Source: Moraxellaceae bacterium (lineage in GTDB: Bacteria > Pseudomonadota > Gammaproteobacteria > Pseudomonadales > Moraxellaceae). Taken from it: a stretch of 64,000 bases of DNA. The first letter of the stretch is position 1. The number at the start of each line of letters is the position of its first letter. The position numbers were made by a program, and so were the translations under genes. Shown one piece after another: positions 9,601 through 19,287 of this stretch. The notes beneath the pieces were generated by a model. It searched no databases. It was not told where the DNA came from and saw only the letters and a list, made by a program, of their open reading frames with translations. The stretch is from contig JAQZBP010000009.1 of NCBI GenBank assembly GCA_029237815.1, positions 171,453-235,452 on the forward strand. The letters run 5' to 3'.

Positions 9601-9627
9601 AAAAACCCGCCTTCCGGCGGGTTTTTT
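9601..9627. terminator. Rho-independent terminator (bidirectional)
   Basis: Stem AACCCGCC (9604-9611) / GGCGGGTT (9616-9623) with a TTCC loop, flanked by A- and T-runs. It sits between the antiporter gene and the convergent lipoprotein gene and can serve both. Confidence 0.9.
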
Positions 9628-9648
9628 CATGCGGCGTCAGGGCCTTGC

Positions 9649-10062
9649 TCAACCGGCACTCACCTCGAGCAGCGCCGGCTCGCTCTCCGAGCAGCCATGG
9701 TCGTTGCAGAGCGCGACCTTGATCTCGTAGCGGCCCGGCGCATCGAGCTTCAGCTCCACGAGGCCGTCCTGCTGGTTCGGGCTCGCCGCCTTCAGTTCGC
9801 CCACCCCGGCCTGTGATCCGTTAACGTAGAGCGCCCAGCGACGGCCGTTCTCGCCCCACCACATGCTCCACTTCACCGCCAGGGGGCCGGGCGCGGCCAC
9901 TGCCGGCAATCCCATCACCTGCGGCATGCCGGGCACCATCAGGCTGCCGTCACGAATGACGGGGCCGGCAGCGGCGGCCTTCGGCCGGGGCTTGTCTGCG
10001 CCGCCGTTGCAACCGGTCAGGGCGAGGGCCAGCAGGGGCAGCAGGTAATGGGCGGCAGGCAT
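9649..10062 (-). CDS. Small lipoprotein with a chitinase-N-terminal-like Ig domain
   Basis: A 137-aa predicted lipoprotein: a hydrophobic signal ending in the lipobox LTGC (Cys18), an Ala/Pro-rich linker, then a compact beta-rich domain. The domain begins WSMWWGENGRRWALYVNG and ends GRYEIKVALCNDHGCSESEP. The paired cysteines in CNDHGCSES and the preceding GxYxIKVALCN strand resemble the N-terminal Ig/FnIII-like domain of bacterial chitinase A proteins, where CNxDGC is conserved (recalled similarity, not searched). No catalytic domain is attached. It may bind a glycan or another envelope component. Convergent with the antiporter gene. Confidence 0.7.
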   Translation of the reverse strand: MPAAHYLLPLLALALTGCNGGADKPRPKAAAAGPVIRDGSLMVPGMPQVMGLPAVAAPGPLAVKWSMWWGENGRRWALYVNGSQAGVGELKAASPNQQDGLVELKLDAPGRYEIKVALCNDHGCSESEPALLEVSAG

Positions 10063-10204
10063 GGCGGCGACTCCTCGGGATGCGTGGAGTCGAGTCTGCG
10101 CGCCGTCAAGGCGGGGAAATGTGACGCCGTCACAGCAGGCGGACGGTATTTGCGTTCTGTGACCGGCTCTGCAATACGGAGCGCGGACCAGTCACAATCC
10201 GGCC

Positions 10205-10528
10205 TCAGCCGGCGAGGCGGGCCTGCACGCTGGTGAGGACCTCGATCAGGTCGCGGGCACGCGCCGGCTTGTACAGGGCGAAGGTGTTCGGGATCAGGGT
10301 CTTGTCGGGCGAGGCGTAGGTGATGATGGCGCGCGGCTTGTAGTCCTTGATGTGGCTGCCGATGCGCGTGGCGTCGGTATCGATGATGACCACATCGGTG
10401 GGCAGCTCGTCGCGATACTCCCATTCCACGCCCTCGACCTTGTTGCCGATGATGCCGAGCAGGGACTTGATGAGCGCGACTTCGCGATCCCCCATGGCGG
10501 AGCAGGTGACGGTGTATTTCAGGGACAT
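10205..10528 (-). CDS. Small pseudo-receiver-like protein, function unknown
   Basis: A 107-aa soluble protein without signal or membrane segment. I start at ATG 10528 (MSLKYTV); seven more residues to 10549 are possible. Strand-helix alternation, an Asp ending a hydrophobic strand (DVVIID, Asp50), a second strand ending in a small residue (RAIITYAS) and a Lys-Pro after a third strand (FALYKPARARDLIEVL, Lys87) follow the layout of a response-regulator receiver: phosphoacceptor strand, Thr/Ser strand, Lys-Pro. The usual acidic pair after strand 1 is not evident (only Asp14 nearby), so a degenerate receiver is my inference. It lies downstream of the diguanylate cyclase genes on the same strand with a 163-bp gap. 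Confidence 0.6.
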   Translation of the reverse strand: MSLKYTVTCSAMGDREVALIKSLLGIIGNKVEGVEWEYRDELPTDVVIIDTDATRIGSHIKDYKPRAIITYASPDKTLIPNTFALYKPARARDLIEVLTSVQARLAG

Positions 10529-10691
10529 GGGCAACCTCGCGCCGTGCACTCGTGGGCACGTTGATTTTATTGATGGCAGCAGGGCGGTCCGGGCGCTGGC
10601 GAAGACCCCTTGCGCCCGGTTGGCGCATTAAAGCCGCTCGCCGCACGGCCAGCAAGCAACGACCGGGGTAGGAGCCGGCATGGCGGCCGCT

Positions 10692-11891
10692 TTATTGCTC
10701 TATTTGCTCTGCTGCAAGAAGGGGGCCGGGCGGCGCCACGGCGGCAATGATGCGATCGCGGCCGGCGGCCTTGGCCTGGTAGAGGCCCGCGTCGGCCTCG
10801 CGCAGCGCCCGCTCCGGATCGCCGTCGTCCACTTCGGTGATGCCGATGCTGATGGTGACGGAAAAACGCTGGCCGTCGGCCTCGAACACGGCTTCGCGCA
10901 GCTTCGTGGCGATGCGCTCGGCCACGACCCGTGCCGCCTCGAGCCCGGTCTCGGGCAGCAGCACCACGAACTCCTCGCCGCCGAAGCGCGCCGGCACATC
11001 GATCGGCTGGCGCACGCTCTCCCGCAGCAGCTGCCCGAAACGCAGCAGTACGGCGTCGCCGGCGGCATGGCCCCAGGTGTCGTTGACACGCTTGAAGTGG
11101 TCGATGTCGCACATCATCACGCAGGCGGCGCGGCGATGGCGCGCCTGCTTGGCGAACTCCTCCTCGAGCACGCGCATGAAGGTGCCGCGATTGAGCAGGC
11201 CCGTCAGGGTGTCGGTGCGGGTGAGTTCCTCCAGCACGCGGTGGCGGCGCTCCATGATGCCGAAGATGAAAAACATGGCGAGGGAGAAGAAGGCCACCGC
11301 CATGTCGTAGAGCACGCGCATCCAGATGTCCCACCACCATGCCAGCGGCTCGCCGGTGATGACGGGTCGCGACAGCAGGGGCGCATAGGGGATCACGTCG
11401 TGGCGGATCAGGATCTCGGCCGTGACGATCATGAGCGCACTCAGCACGACGCCGGGCAGCAGCACGCGCAGCGGGAACCAGGCACGCGTCAGCACGAAGC
11501 TCGCCAGGAAGACCAGCGCCATCGGCGTGTCCTTGTGGCCGTAGAGGATGGCGAGGTTGGTCGAGGCCACCAGCACGAAGGTGATGAGCGGATAGGCCAG
11601 CCAGGGCCGCGGCTCCGCGGAACGCCAGCGCGGCAGGCAATAGAGGATGACGCCGAGATAGAGCAGCAGCGAGAGCGACTCCTGCAGCGCGACCAGGCGC
11701 AGCAGTTGCGGATGGTAGAAACGGCCGGCGGCCGGATCCAGCAGCGCATACAGGTCCATGCACCAGATCACCAGCACGAAGGGCAGTGCCACCAGCGAGA
11801 TGAACAGGCAGCCGGTGGTGCTGTAGCGTTCGTTGAGGCGGTCCTCCACCCACCTCAGGCCGCGGCGCCAGCGTACGACGAGAGACCTCAC
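10692..11891 (-). CDS. Membrane diguanylate cyclase (GGDEF A of the cluster)
   Basis: A 399-aa protein: about six TM segments (residues ~25-215), then a GGDEF domain with RFGGEEF at 304-308, the substrate/metal block CDIDHFKRVNDTWGH and a C-terminal ADAGLYQAK. Predicted to make c-di-GMP from two GTP as a dimer. The position of the inhibitory-site Arg (RxxD) is Gln, so product inhibition may be absent. The penultimate membrane loop carries IPYAPL, shared with the other cluster members. GTG 11891 is the start: it overlaps the upstream gene's TGA (GTGA, 11888-11891), so translation is coupled. The stimulus is unknown. Confidence 0.9.
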   Translation of the reverse strand: MRSLVVRWRRGLRWVEDRLNERYSTTGCLFISLVALPFVLVIWCMDLYALLDPAAGRFYHPQLLRLVALQESLSLLLYLGVILYCLPRWRSAEPRPWLAYPLITFVLVASTNLAILYGHKDTPMALVFLASFVLTRAWFPLRVLLPGVVLSALMIVTAEILIRHDVIPYAPLLSRPVITGEPLAWWWDIWMRVLYDMAVAFFSLAMFFIFGIMERRHRVLEELTRTDTLTGLLNRGTFMRVLEEEFAKQARHRRAACVMMCDIDHFKRVNDTWGHAAGDAVLLRFGQLLRESVRQPIDVPARFGGEEFVVLLPETGLEAARVVAERIATKLREAVFEADGQRFSVTISIGITEVDDGDPERALREADAGLYQAKAAGRDRIIAAVAPPGPLLAAEQIEQ

Positions 11892-13036
11892 GGACCGTCC
11901 TCCTGCACCGACACCACCACGCGGTCGCGCCCTTCGTCCTTGGCGCGATAGAGATTGAGGTCGGCCAGCTTCAGCGCCACCACCTCGGTGCCGCCGCGAC
12001 ATTCCACCACGCCCATGCTCATGGTGACGTGAAAGCGTTCGCTCCCCACCCGGAATTCATGCTCGGCGAGCTGGCGGCGCAGGCGCTCGCACACGATGCG
12101 GGCCTCGCCCTCGCGGCACTCGGTCAGCAGCAGCGCGAACTCCTCACCCCCCAGGCGCGCCGCGACGTCGCCGGGAATGCGCAGGCCCGTCCTCAGCACG
12201 TTGCCGATGTGGCGCAGCACCGCGTCGCCGGCGTGGTGGCCCCAGGTGTCGTTCACCCGCTTGAAGTGGTCGGCGTCGCAGAGCACGACGCTGAAGGCCT
12301 GCCGGTAGCGGTCGCGGCGGCGGCGCTCCACGCCGAGGCGCTCCATGAAGTGGCGACGGTTCGACAGGCGGGTGAGGCTGTCGGTGCGTGACAGCTCCTC
12401 CAGCTTCCGGCGCTGCCGGTCGAGGCGGCCGAACAGCAGGACGATCAGGAAGATGCCGAGGACCATGGCCATGAAGAAGGTGACGTCCTGCCAGTGGCGC
12501 CACCACGCGACCGGCTCGCCGTGCAGGAACGTCGCGGGCACCACGGCCGGCGCATACGGCACCACACCGCCCAGCACAAGCCAGTCATTGGCGGTGATGA
12601 GCACGATGGCGACGATGAAGCCCGTCACCGTCGGCCGCCGCCCGAGCAGGGCAAAGCCAACCACCAGGGCACTGATCATCGCGGTGTTGATCGGCGAGGT
12701 GAGCGGCCCGTAGACGACGCCCATGGCCACATACGTCACCGCCTGCACGAGCGCGACGGCGACCATGAAGCGCGGGAGCGGGTCGGACCGGTGCCGGCGC
12801 GGCCACAGCCAGGCCACCATGCCGATGTCGATGACGATGGCCATCAGCACGATGACATTGAGGGCGGCGAGTACGGGAGGACGGGTGAACAGCGCGATGT
12901 CCGGCTGCCCCAGCAGCACCGCGAAGTAGACCCAGTGGAACATGAAGACGGGCAGGCTGGCGGCGATGGCGAGCAGGCAGTTGAACGCGGGCGTGGCGCC
13001 TCTTGTTCTGGTCAGCAGCTGGGCTTCCTGGAGCAT
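11888..13036 (-). CDS. Membrane diguanylate cyclase (GGDEF B of the cluster)
   Basis: A 382-aa paralog of its downstream neighbour: multi-TM sensor (about residues 20-200) containing the VPYAP motif followed by GEPVAWWRHW (the neighbour has GEPLAWWWDIW), then a GGDEF domain with GGEEF at 296-300 and CDADHFKRVNDTWGH. As in the neighbour, the RxxD inhibitory-site Arg is replaced (Ile). Start ATG 13036 has GGAA upstream; the frame continues 26 residues further without support. Stop overlaps the GTG of the next cyclase. The shared GEP-AWW stretch and shared lack of the I-site suggest the two arose by tandem duplication. Confidence 0.9.
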   Translation of the reverse strand: MLQEAQLLTRTRGATPAFNCLLAIAASLPVFMFHWVYFAVLLGQPDIALFTRPPVLAALNVIVLMAIVIDIGMVAWLWPRRHRSDPLPRFMVAVALVQAVTYVAMGVVYGPLTSPINTAMISALVVGFALLGRRPTVTGFIVAIVLITANDWLVLGGVVPYAPAVVPATFLHGEPVAWWRHWQDVTFFMAMVLGIFLIVLLFGRLDRQRRKLEELSRTDSLTRLSNRRHFMERLGVERRRRDRYRQAFSVVLCDADHFKRVNDTWGHHAGDAVLRHIGNVLRTGLRIPGDVAARLGGEEFALLLTECREGEARIVCERLRRQLAEHEFRVGSERFHVTMSMGVVECRGGTEVVALKLADLNLYRAKDEGRDRVVVSVQEDGP

Positions 13037-13153
13037 GCCGGTTCCAATTCCGGGACTGGAGCAAGGCTGCCAAGAATGCCACCGCAGGGCTGTCGACCGG
13101 AGCGCACAAGGCACTGAACGCGGGAGTTTTCGACCAGCGGGCCCGGCAGCGGC

Positions 13154-15532
<2,379 letters not shown>

Positions 15533-15856
15533 TCCGGTGGTCTCGGGCGGGGTCGCTCCATCCACTGTGTGCCCGCCGGGCGCGAAAGTGCCCGCGGACA
15601 GCACAAAAAACAAGGTCGAAAAGGACGCGTCAGACGAGTTGCAGCGGCCTTCTCCCCGGGCTGTGACGCAGCCCGCAACGCACCGTGCCACCGGCGCCCG
15701 ACTTGCAAGTTGAGGCGTTGCGTCCATGCTTAGTTTTCTTCCCGTTGCCGCTCGCGCCGGACTTTCCCCGGTCCGCCCGCGTGTCGCGACCCCGCACTAC
15801 CCATGAACGGAGGAGCAGCACCCACCGACACCGCCACCTCACGGAGGACAGCATCC
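15533..15856. other. Divergent intergenic region between the double cyclase and the ferritin-like pair
   Basis: 324 bp with no supported gene. It must hold the promoters for the minus-strand cyclase genes and the plus-strand ferritin-like genes, but no convincing -35/-10 pair stands out. A GGAGG Shine-Dalgarno (15844-15848) precedes the plus-strand start. Confidence 0.5.
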
Positions 15857-17023
15857 ATGGCCATCAACCTGTTTGACGCCAGGGGCACACCGCTCGCCCA
15901 GCAGCACTTCACCTGGAAGGACCTGGTGCAGCAGCCTATCAGCAAGCTCGACGACGACGCCTTCACGCGCGTCCGCGTCATCCTCATGAACGGCATCGAG
16001 CAGCAGGTGAACCGCCTCCTGCATCACTGCGCGATGTTCAACGGCGAATTGCGCGAGGAACTCGCCAACGTGCGCCGCATCGACCACCACCAGCAGACGA
16101 TGATCAACTGGCTGCTCTCGCCCGACCTCTCGCCGATCGAGACCACCATCGGCTACGAGCAGGTCGCCATCGAGGTCACCGCCGCCATCGCGCAGCAGGA
16201 GCCCGACCCCTATCTCGCGCAGGCCTACCGCTTCGGCCTGCTCGAGGATTTCGACCACATGTACCGCTACTCCGCGCTGCTCGACCGCGTGGAAGGCAAG
16301 GACGCCAACAACATCCTGCAGTGCTACACCGACATCATGCCGGGGCGGCCGACGGTGGACGAGCACCGCCACCCCTCCGACGACGTGCGCCACCACTACG
16401 ACCGCGCCACGGCGGAACCGATCAGCAAGCTCAATGCGCTGACCATCATGTCCGGCGAGTACCAGACGCGCGACTACTACATGAACATCGGCCCGACCTT
16501 CTCCGATCCGGTGGCGCGCCAGCTCTATGCCGAGATCGCTTCCATCGAGGAGCAGCATGTGACGCAGTACGCCTCGCTGCTCGACCCCACCGAGACGGTC
16601 CTGGAGAAGTGGCTGCTGTCGGAAGCGAACGAGGTGTACAACTATTACAGCTGCGTCGAATCCGAAACGAACCCGCGCATCAAGGCGATCTGGGAGCGCT
16701 TCCTCGACTACGAGCTCGGCCAGCTCGACTTCGTGCGCAACCTGTTCAAGAAATACGAGCAGCGCGATCCGGCCGAAGTGCTGCCGCAGACGCTGCCCGA
16801 TCCCATCCCCTACGAAAGCCAGCGCGACTACGTACGCATGGTGCTCGGCCAGGAAGTCGACCTGCGCGCCAACAGCACGCAGTTCGTGCCGCGCGAGCAG
16901 GAGTCGCGCGCCTCGATCGACTACCGCAGCCGCATGAATGCCGAGGGCTCGCCGTCCGACACGGTCGCCGCCGGCTACCAGTGGCAGCCCGGCACCGAGC
17001 TGGCGCGCAGCAAGGCCGCCTGA
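15857..17023 (+). CDS. Ferritin-like helical protein 1 (putative metal-binding)
   Basis: A 388-aa, almost wholly helical, soluble protein without signal peptide. Candidate carboxylate/His ligands: Glu101/Glu106, EDFDH (Glu130, Asp131, His134), Glu201, and a clean ExxH at Glu231-His234 (IEEQHVTQY), followed by more Glu-rich helices (259-290). This arrangement suggests a four-helix ferritin-like diiron bundle with an extra C-terminal helical part. I do not recognise a named family. ATG 15857 follows GGAGG by 8 bp. The second ferritin-like gene follows 61 bp downstream, so the two are probably one operon and may form a complex. Oxidase, ferroxidase or storage roles are all possible. Confidence 0.65.
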   Translation: MAINLFDARGTPLAQQHFTWKDLVQQPISKLDDDAFTRVRVILMNGIEQQVNRLLHHCAMFNGELREELANVRRIDHHQQTMINWLLSPDLSPIETTIGYEQVAIEVTAAIAQQEPDPYLAQAYRFGLLEDFDHMYRYSALLDRVEGKDANNILQCYTDIMPGRPTVDEHRHPSDDVRHHYDRATAEPISKLNALTIMSGEYQTRDYYMNIGPTFSDPVARQLYAEIASIEEQHVTQYASLLDPTETVLEKWLLSEANEVYNYYSCVESETNPRIKAIWERFLDYELGQLDFVRNLFKKYEQRDPAEVLPQTLPDPIPYESQRDYVRMVLGQEVDLRANSTQFVPREQESRASIDYRSRMNAEGSPSDTVAAGYQWQPGTELARSKAA

Positions 17024-17084
17024 CGACTCACGGCGTCATCGCCTGCGGCACGCGATGGCGCGCGGCAACCTGGAGGACCGCATC

Positions 17085-17849
17085 ATGGAAAAGACCGTTC
17101 ACATGGGCACCAACCGCACCGGCATCGACATGTCGCCGCTGCAGAGCAAGATGATGATCACCGGCGCCGAAGGCGCGACGCCCACGGGCGGCAACGAATG
17201 GGCGCTGCACGAAGTCGGCAAGGAATACATCGAGGGTGCCATGCCGGTGGGCACGGTGCCCCTGCCCGGCACCGTGCGGGGCGCGCTGACCGCGCTCAAG
17301 GACAAGGTCAGCGGCAAGCACACGGAAATGCTGCTGAACAAGATCGGCGAGCGCCTGGCCTTCGAGCGCAGCGGCGTGCGCGTCTACGAATGCTTTATTG
17401 CCAAATGCGAGGCGGCCGGCACGACCGGCACGCTGCCCGAGGTGGTGAAACTCGATCGCGTGCGCCAGTTCTGCCTCGAGGAAGCGCAGCATTTCGCCAT
17501 GCTGCGCGACGTGCTGGCGGCGATGGGCGCCGATCCCACGGCGCAGACGCCGGATGCCGACATGTCCGCCGTCGCCTCGCAGGGCCTGATGAAAGTGATC
17601 CAGGACCCGCGCACCACGGTGACACAGTGCCTGGAGGCCATGCTCAGCATCGAGATGACGGACAACGCCGGCTGGGAAGTGCTGGTGCGCCTGACGCGCC
17701 ACCTGACCATGGACGAGATCGCCGACCGCTTCCAGCAGGCGGAGGAGCAGGAGGACCTGCACCTGATGACGATCCGGCAGTGGTACGAAGCGGCCGTGCT
17801 GGGCGAGGCCGGGGTCGACGTCGCGGCTGAGGCGGCGCGGCCGCACTGA
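17085..17849 (+). CDS. Ferritin-like diiron protein 2
   Basis: A 254-aa helical protein with a textbook diiron pattern in four helices: Glu94 (LAFERSGVRVYE), Glu133-x-x-His136 (EEAQHFAML), Glu190 (LSIEMTDNAGW) and Glu223-x-x-His226 (EEQEDLHLM). An N-terminal extension of about 75 residues with MSPLQSKMM and Gly/Pro-rich stretches precedes the bundle. ATG 17085 has GGAGGA 8 bp upstream; an upstream ATG at 17055 lacks one. Second gene of the pair with the protein encoded at 15857, closed by the strong hairpin at 17871. The two flank-to-flank ferritin-like genes sit inside a diguanylate cyclase cluster. Substrate or metal role unknown. Confidence 0.75.
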   Translation: MEKTVHMGTNRTGIDMSPLQSKMMITGAEGATPTGGNEWALHEVGKEYIEGAMPVGTVPLPGTVRGALTALKDKVSGKHTEMLLNKIGERLAFERSGVRVYECFIAKCEAAGTTGTLPEVVKLDRVRQFCLEEAQHFAMLRDVLAAMGADPTAQTPDADMSAVASQGLMKVIQDPRTTVTQCLEAMLSIEMTDNAGWEVLVRLTRHLTMDEIADRFQQAEEQEDLHLMTIRQWYEAAVLGEAGVDVAAEAARPH

Positions 17850-17870
17850 CGATCGCCGCCGCCTTGCGCC

Positions 17871-17907
17871 AATAAAAAAACGGCAGCGCCAGGCGCTGCC
17901 GTTTTCT
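17871..17907. terminator. Strong bidirectional terminator
   Basis: Perfect inverted repeat CGGCAGCGCC (17881-17890) / GGCGCTGCCG (17892-17901) inside A7 and T-rich flanks. Ends the ferritin-like operon (+) and the convergent cyclase gene (-). Confidence 0.92.
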
Positions 17908-17937
17908 TTGGGAGCAGAGGCTTTCCAGCCCTGCGTG

Positions 17938-19143
17938 TCACACCGCCGCGGGAGGCGGCGGCGCCACGACCTCCACGCGATTGCGGCCGGCATGCTTGGC
18001 GCGGTACAGCGCCTCGTCCGCGGCCTTGATCAGCACCGACGCGCCCAGCTCGAAGCACTGCTCGTTGCAGGCGAGGCCGAAGCTGCCGGTGACGTGGAAG
18101 AGCTCGCCGTTCTCCGCGGTCACGCGCTCCTCGGCCAGGCGCTGGCGGCAACGATCGGCCAGCACGCGCGCGCCTTCCAGCGTGGTGTCGGGCAGCAGGA
18201 TCAGGAATTCCTCGCCGCCGTAGCGGCCCACCGCATCGCACTGGCGTATCGTTTTCTGCAGCACCTCGGCCGTCGTCTGCAAAACATGATCGCCCGTGGG
18301 ATGGCCCCAGGTGTCGTTGACGCTCTTGAAATGATCCAGATCGAGGATGACGACCGAGAGCGGCGGCCCGTGGCGGCGCGTGCGCGCGATTTCCTTGTCG
18401 AGCAGCTCGAGGATGCTGCGCCGGTTGTGGATGCCGGTCAGCGCATCGGTTCGGCTGATGGCGTGGATGCCGGCCTCGCGCTGGCGCCAGGAGCTGAGGG
18501 CGCGGTCGGCCAGCACCACCAGCACCACGATCGGAATCAGCGAGAGGAAATACGAGCTCACCGCCCAGAACAGTGCGCTGCTTTCGCTGGCGGGCGGAAT
18601 CACGAGCGGCGCATAGGGCAGCGCGCCCGTCGCGCTGGCCAGCGACAGCGCCATGGAGCAGGTCAGCGCCGTCAGGAAGGCCAGCAACACCGGCGCGCGC
18701 TCAAGCAGGATGAAGCCCGCCACCGGCGCGCCCAGCATGACCACGCCGGTCATGAAGCTCTGCGTGCCCACGAGCCAGCTGCAATAGCTCATGGTGAGGG
18801 CGTAGTAGAGCGTGGTGACGTACTGGTACCAGGCGGCATCGGGATGGCGCTTGCGCAGCCGGAAGCCCAGGGCGAACAGCGCCAGCGCGCCGGCGGTCAT
18901 CGCCCAGAACACACCCCGCGCCTGCAGGCCGAGCGCAACGTTCACGAGCTGGTCGCGGTCGGCGCGCTGCAGCACGTACTCGAACCAGAGGATGACCTGC
19001 AGGTAGAGCGGTGTGCCGAGCAGCAGCGGCAGCATGCCGCGGTCCACCGCGTTCCAGTTGATGATGTCGATGAGGAGCTGTCGCCAGTCCCTGAGCGGGC
19101 GCAGGCCTTGCCACCGTTCGCGCCGGATACCGCCGAGATTCAT
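17938..19143 (-). CDS. Membrane diguanylate cyclase (GGDEF D of the cluster)
   Basis: A 401-aa protein most like the modules of the double cyclase: multi-TM sensor (about 40-235) with YYALTM, GFILLER and LPYAPL, then GGDEF with RYGGEEF at 309-313, LDLDHFKSVNDTWGHPTGD and an intact inhibitory site RQCD. Product-inhibited c-di-GMP synthesis is predicted. ATG 19143; the short N-terminus (MNLGGIRRERWQGLRPLRDW) is basic and cytoplasmic. The DWRQLLIDIINWNAVDRGMLPLL segment before TM1 parallels KWNSVERGCAPLL of the double cyclase. It is separated from the other cyclases by the ferritin-like pair and lies 144 bp downstream of the hybrid kinase on the same strand. Confidence 0.92.
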   Translation of the reverse strand: MNLGGIRRERWQGLRPLRDWRQLLIDIINWNAVDRGMLPLLLGTPLYLQVILWFEYVLQRADRDQLVNVALGLQARGVFWAMTAGALALFALGFRLRKRHPDAAWYQYVTTLYYALTMSYCSWLVGTQSFMTGVVMLGAPVAGFILLERAPVLLAFLTALTCSMALSLASATGALPYAPLVIPPASESSALFWAVSSYFLSLIPIVVLVVLADRALSSWRQREAGIHAISRTDALTGIHNRRSILELLDKEIARTRRHGPPLSVVILDLDHFKSVNDTWGHPTGDHVLQTTAEVLQKTIRQCDAVGRYGGEEFLILLPDTTLEGARVLADRCRQRLAEERVTAENGELFHVTGSFGLACNEQCFELGASVLIKAADEALYRAKHAGRNRVEVVAPPPPAAV

Positions 19144-19287
19144 GCCGGCCCCGCCTCTCTCTTTCGTAATAGTTTCAAGCGAGGCTGCGCGCGCGGCACG
19201 GTCGGCTCAAGCGGGCAGCCACCGGACGGCAGGCAGGGGCCTACCAATGGCAGGCCGAAACGCGGACCGGCCGGCAGAAGCACGGCC

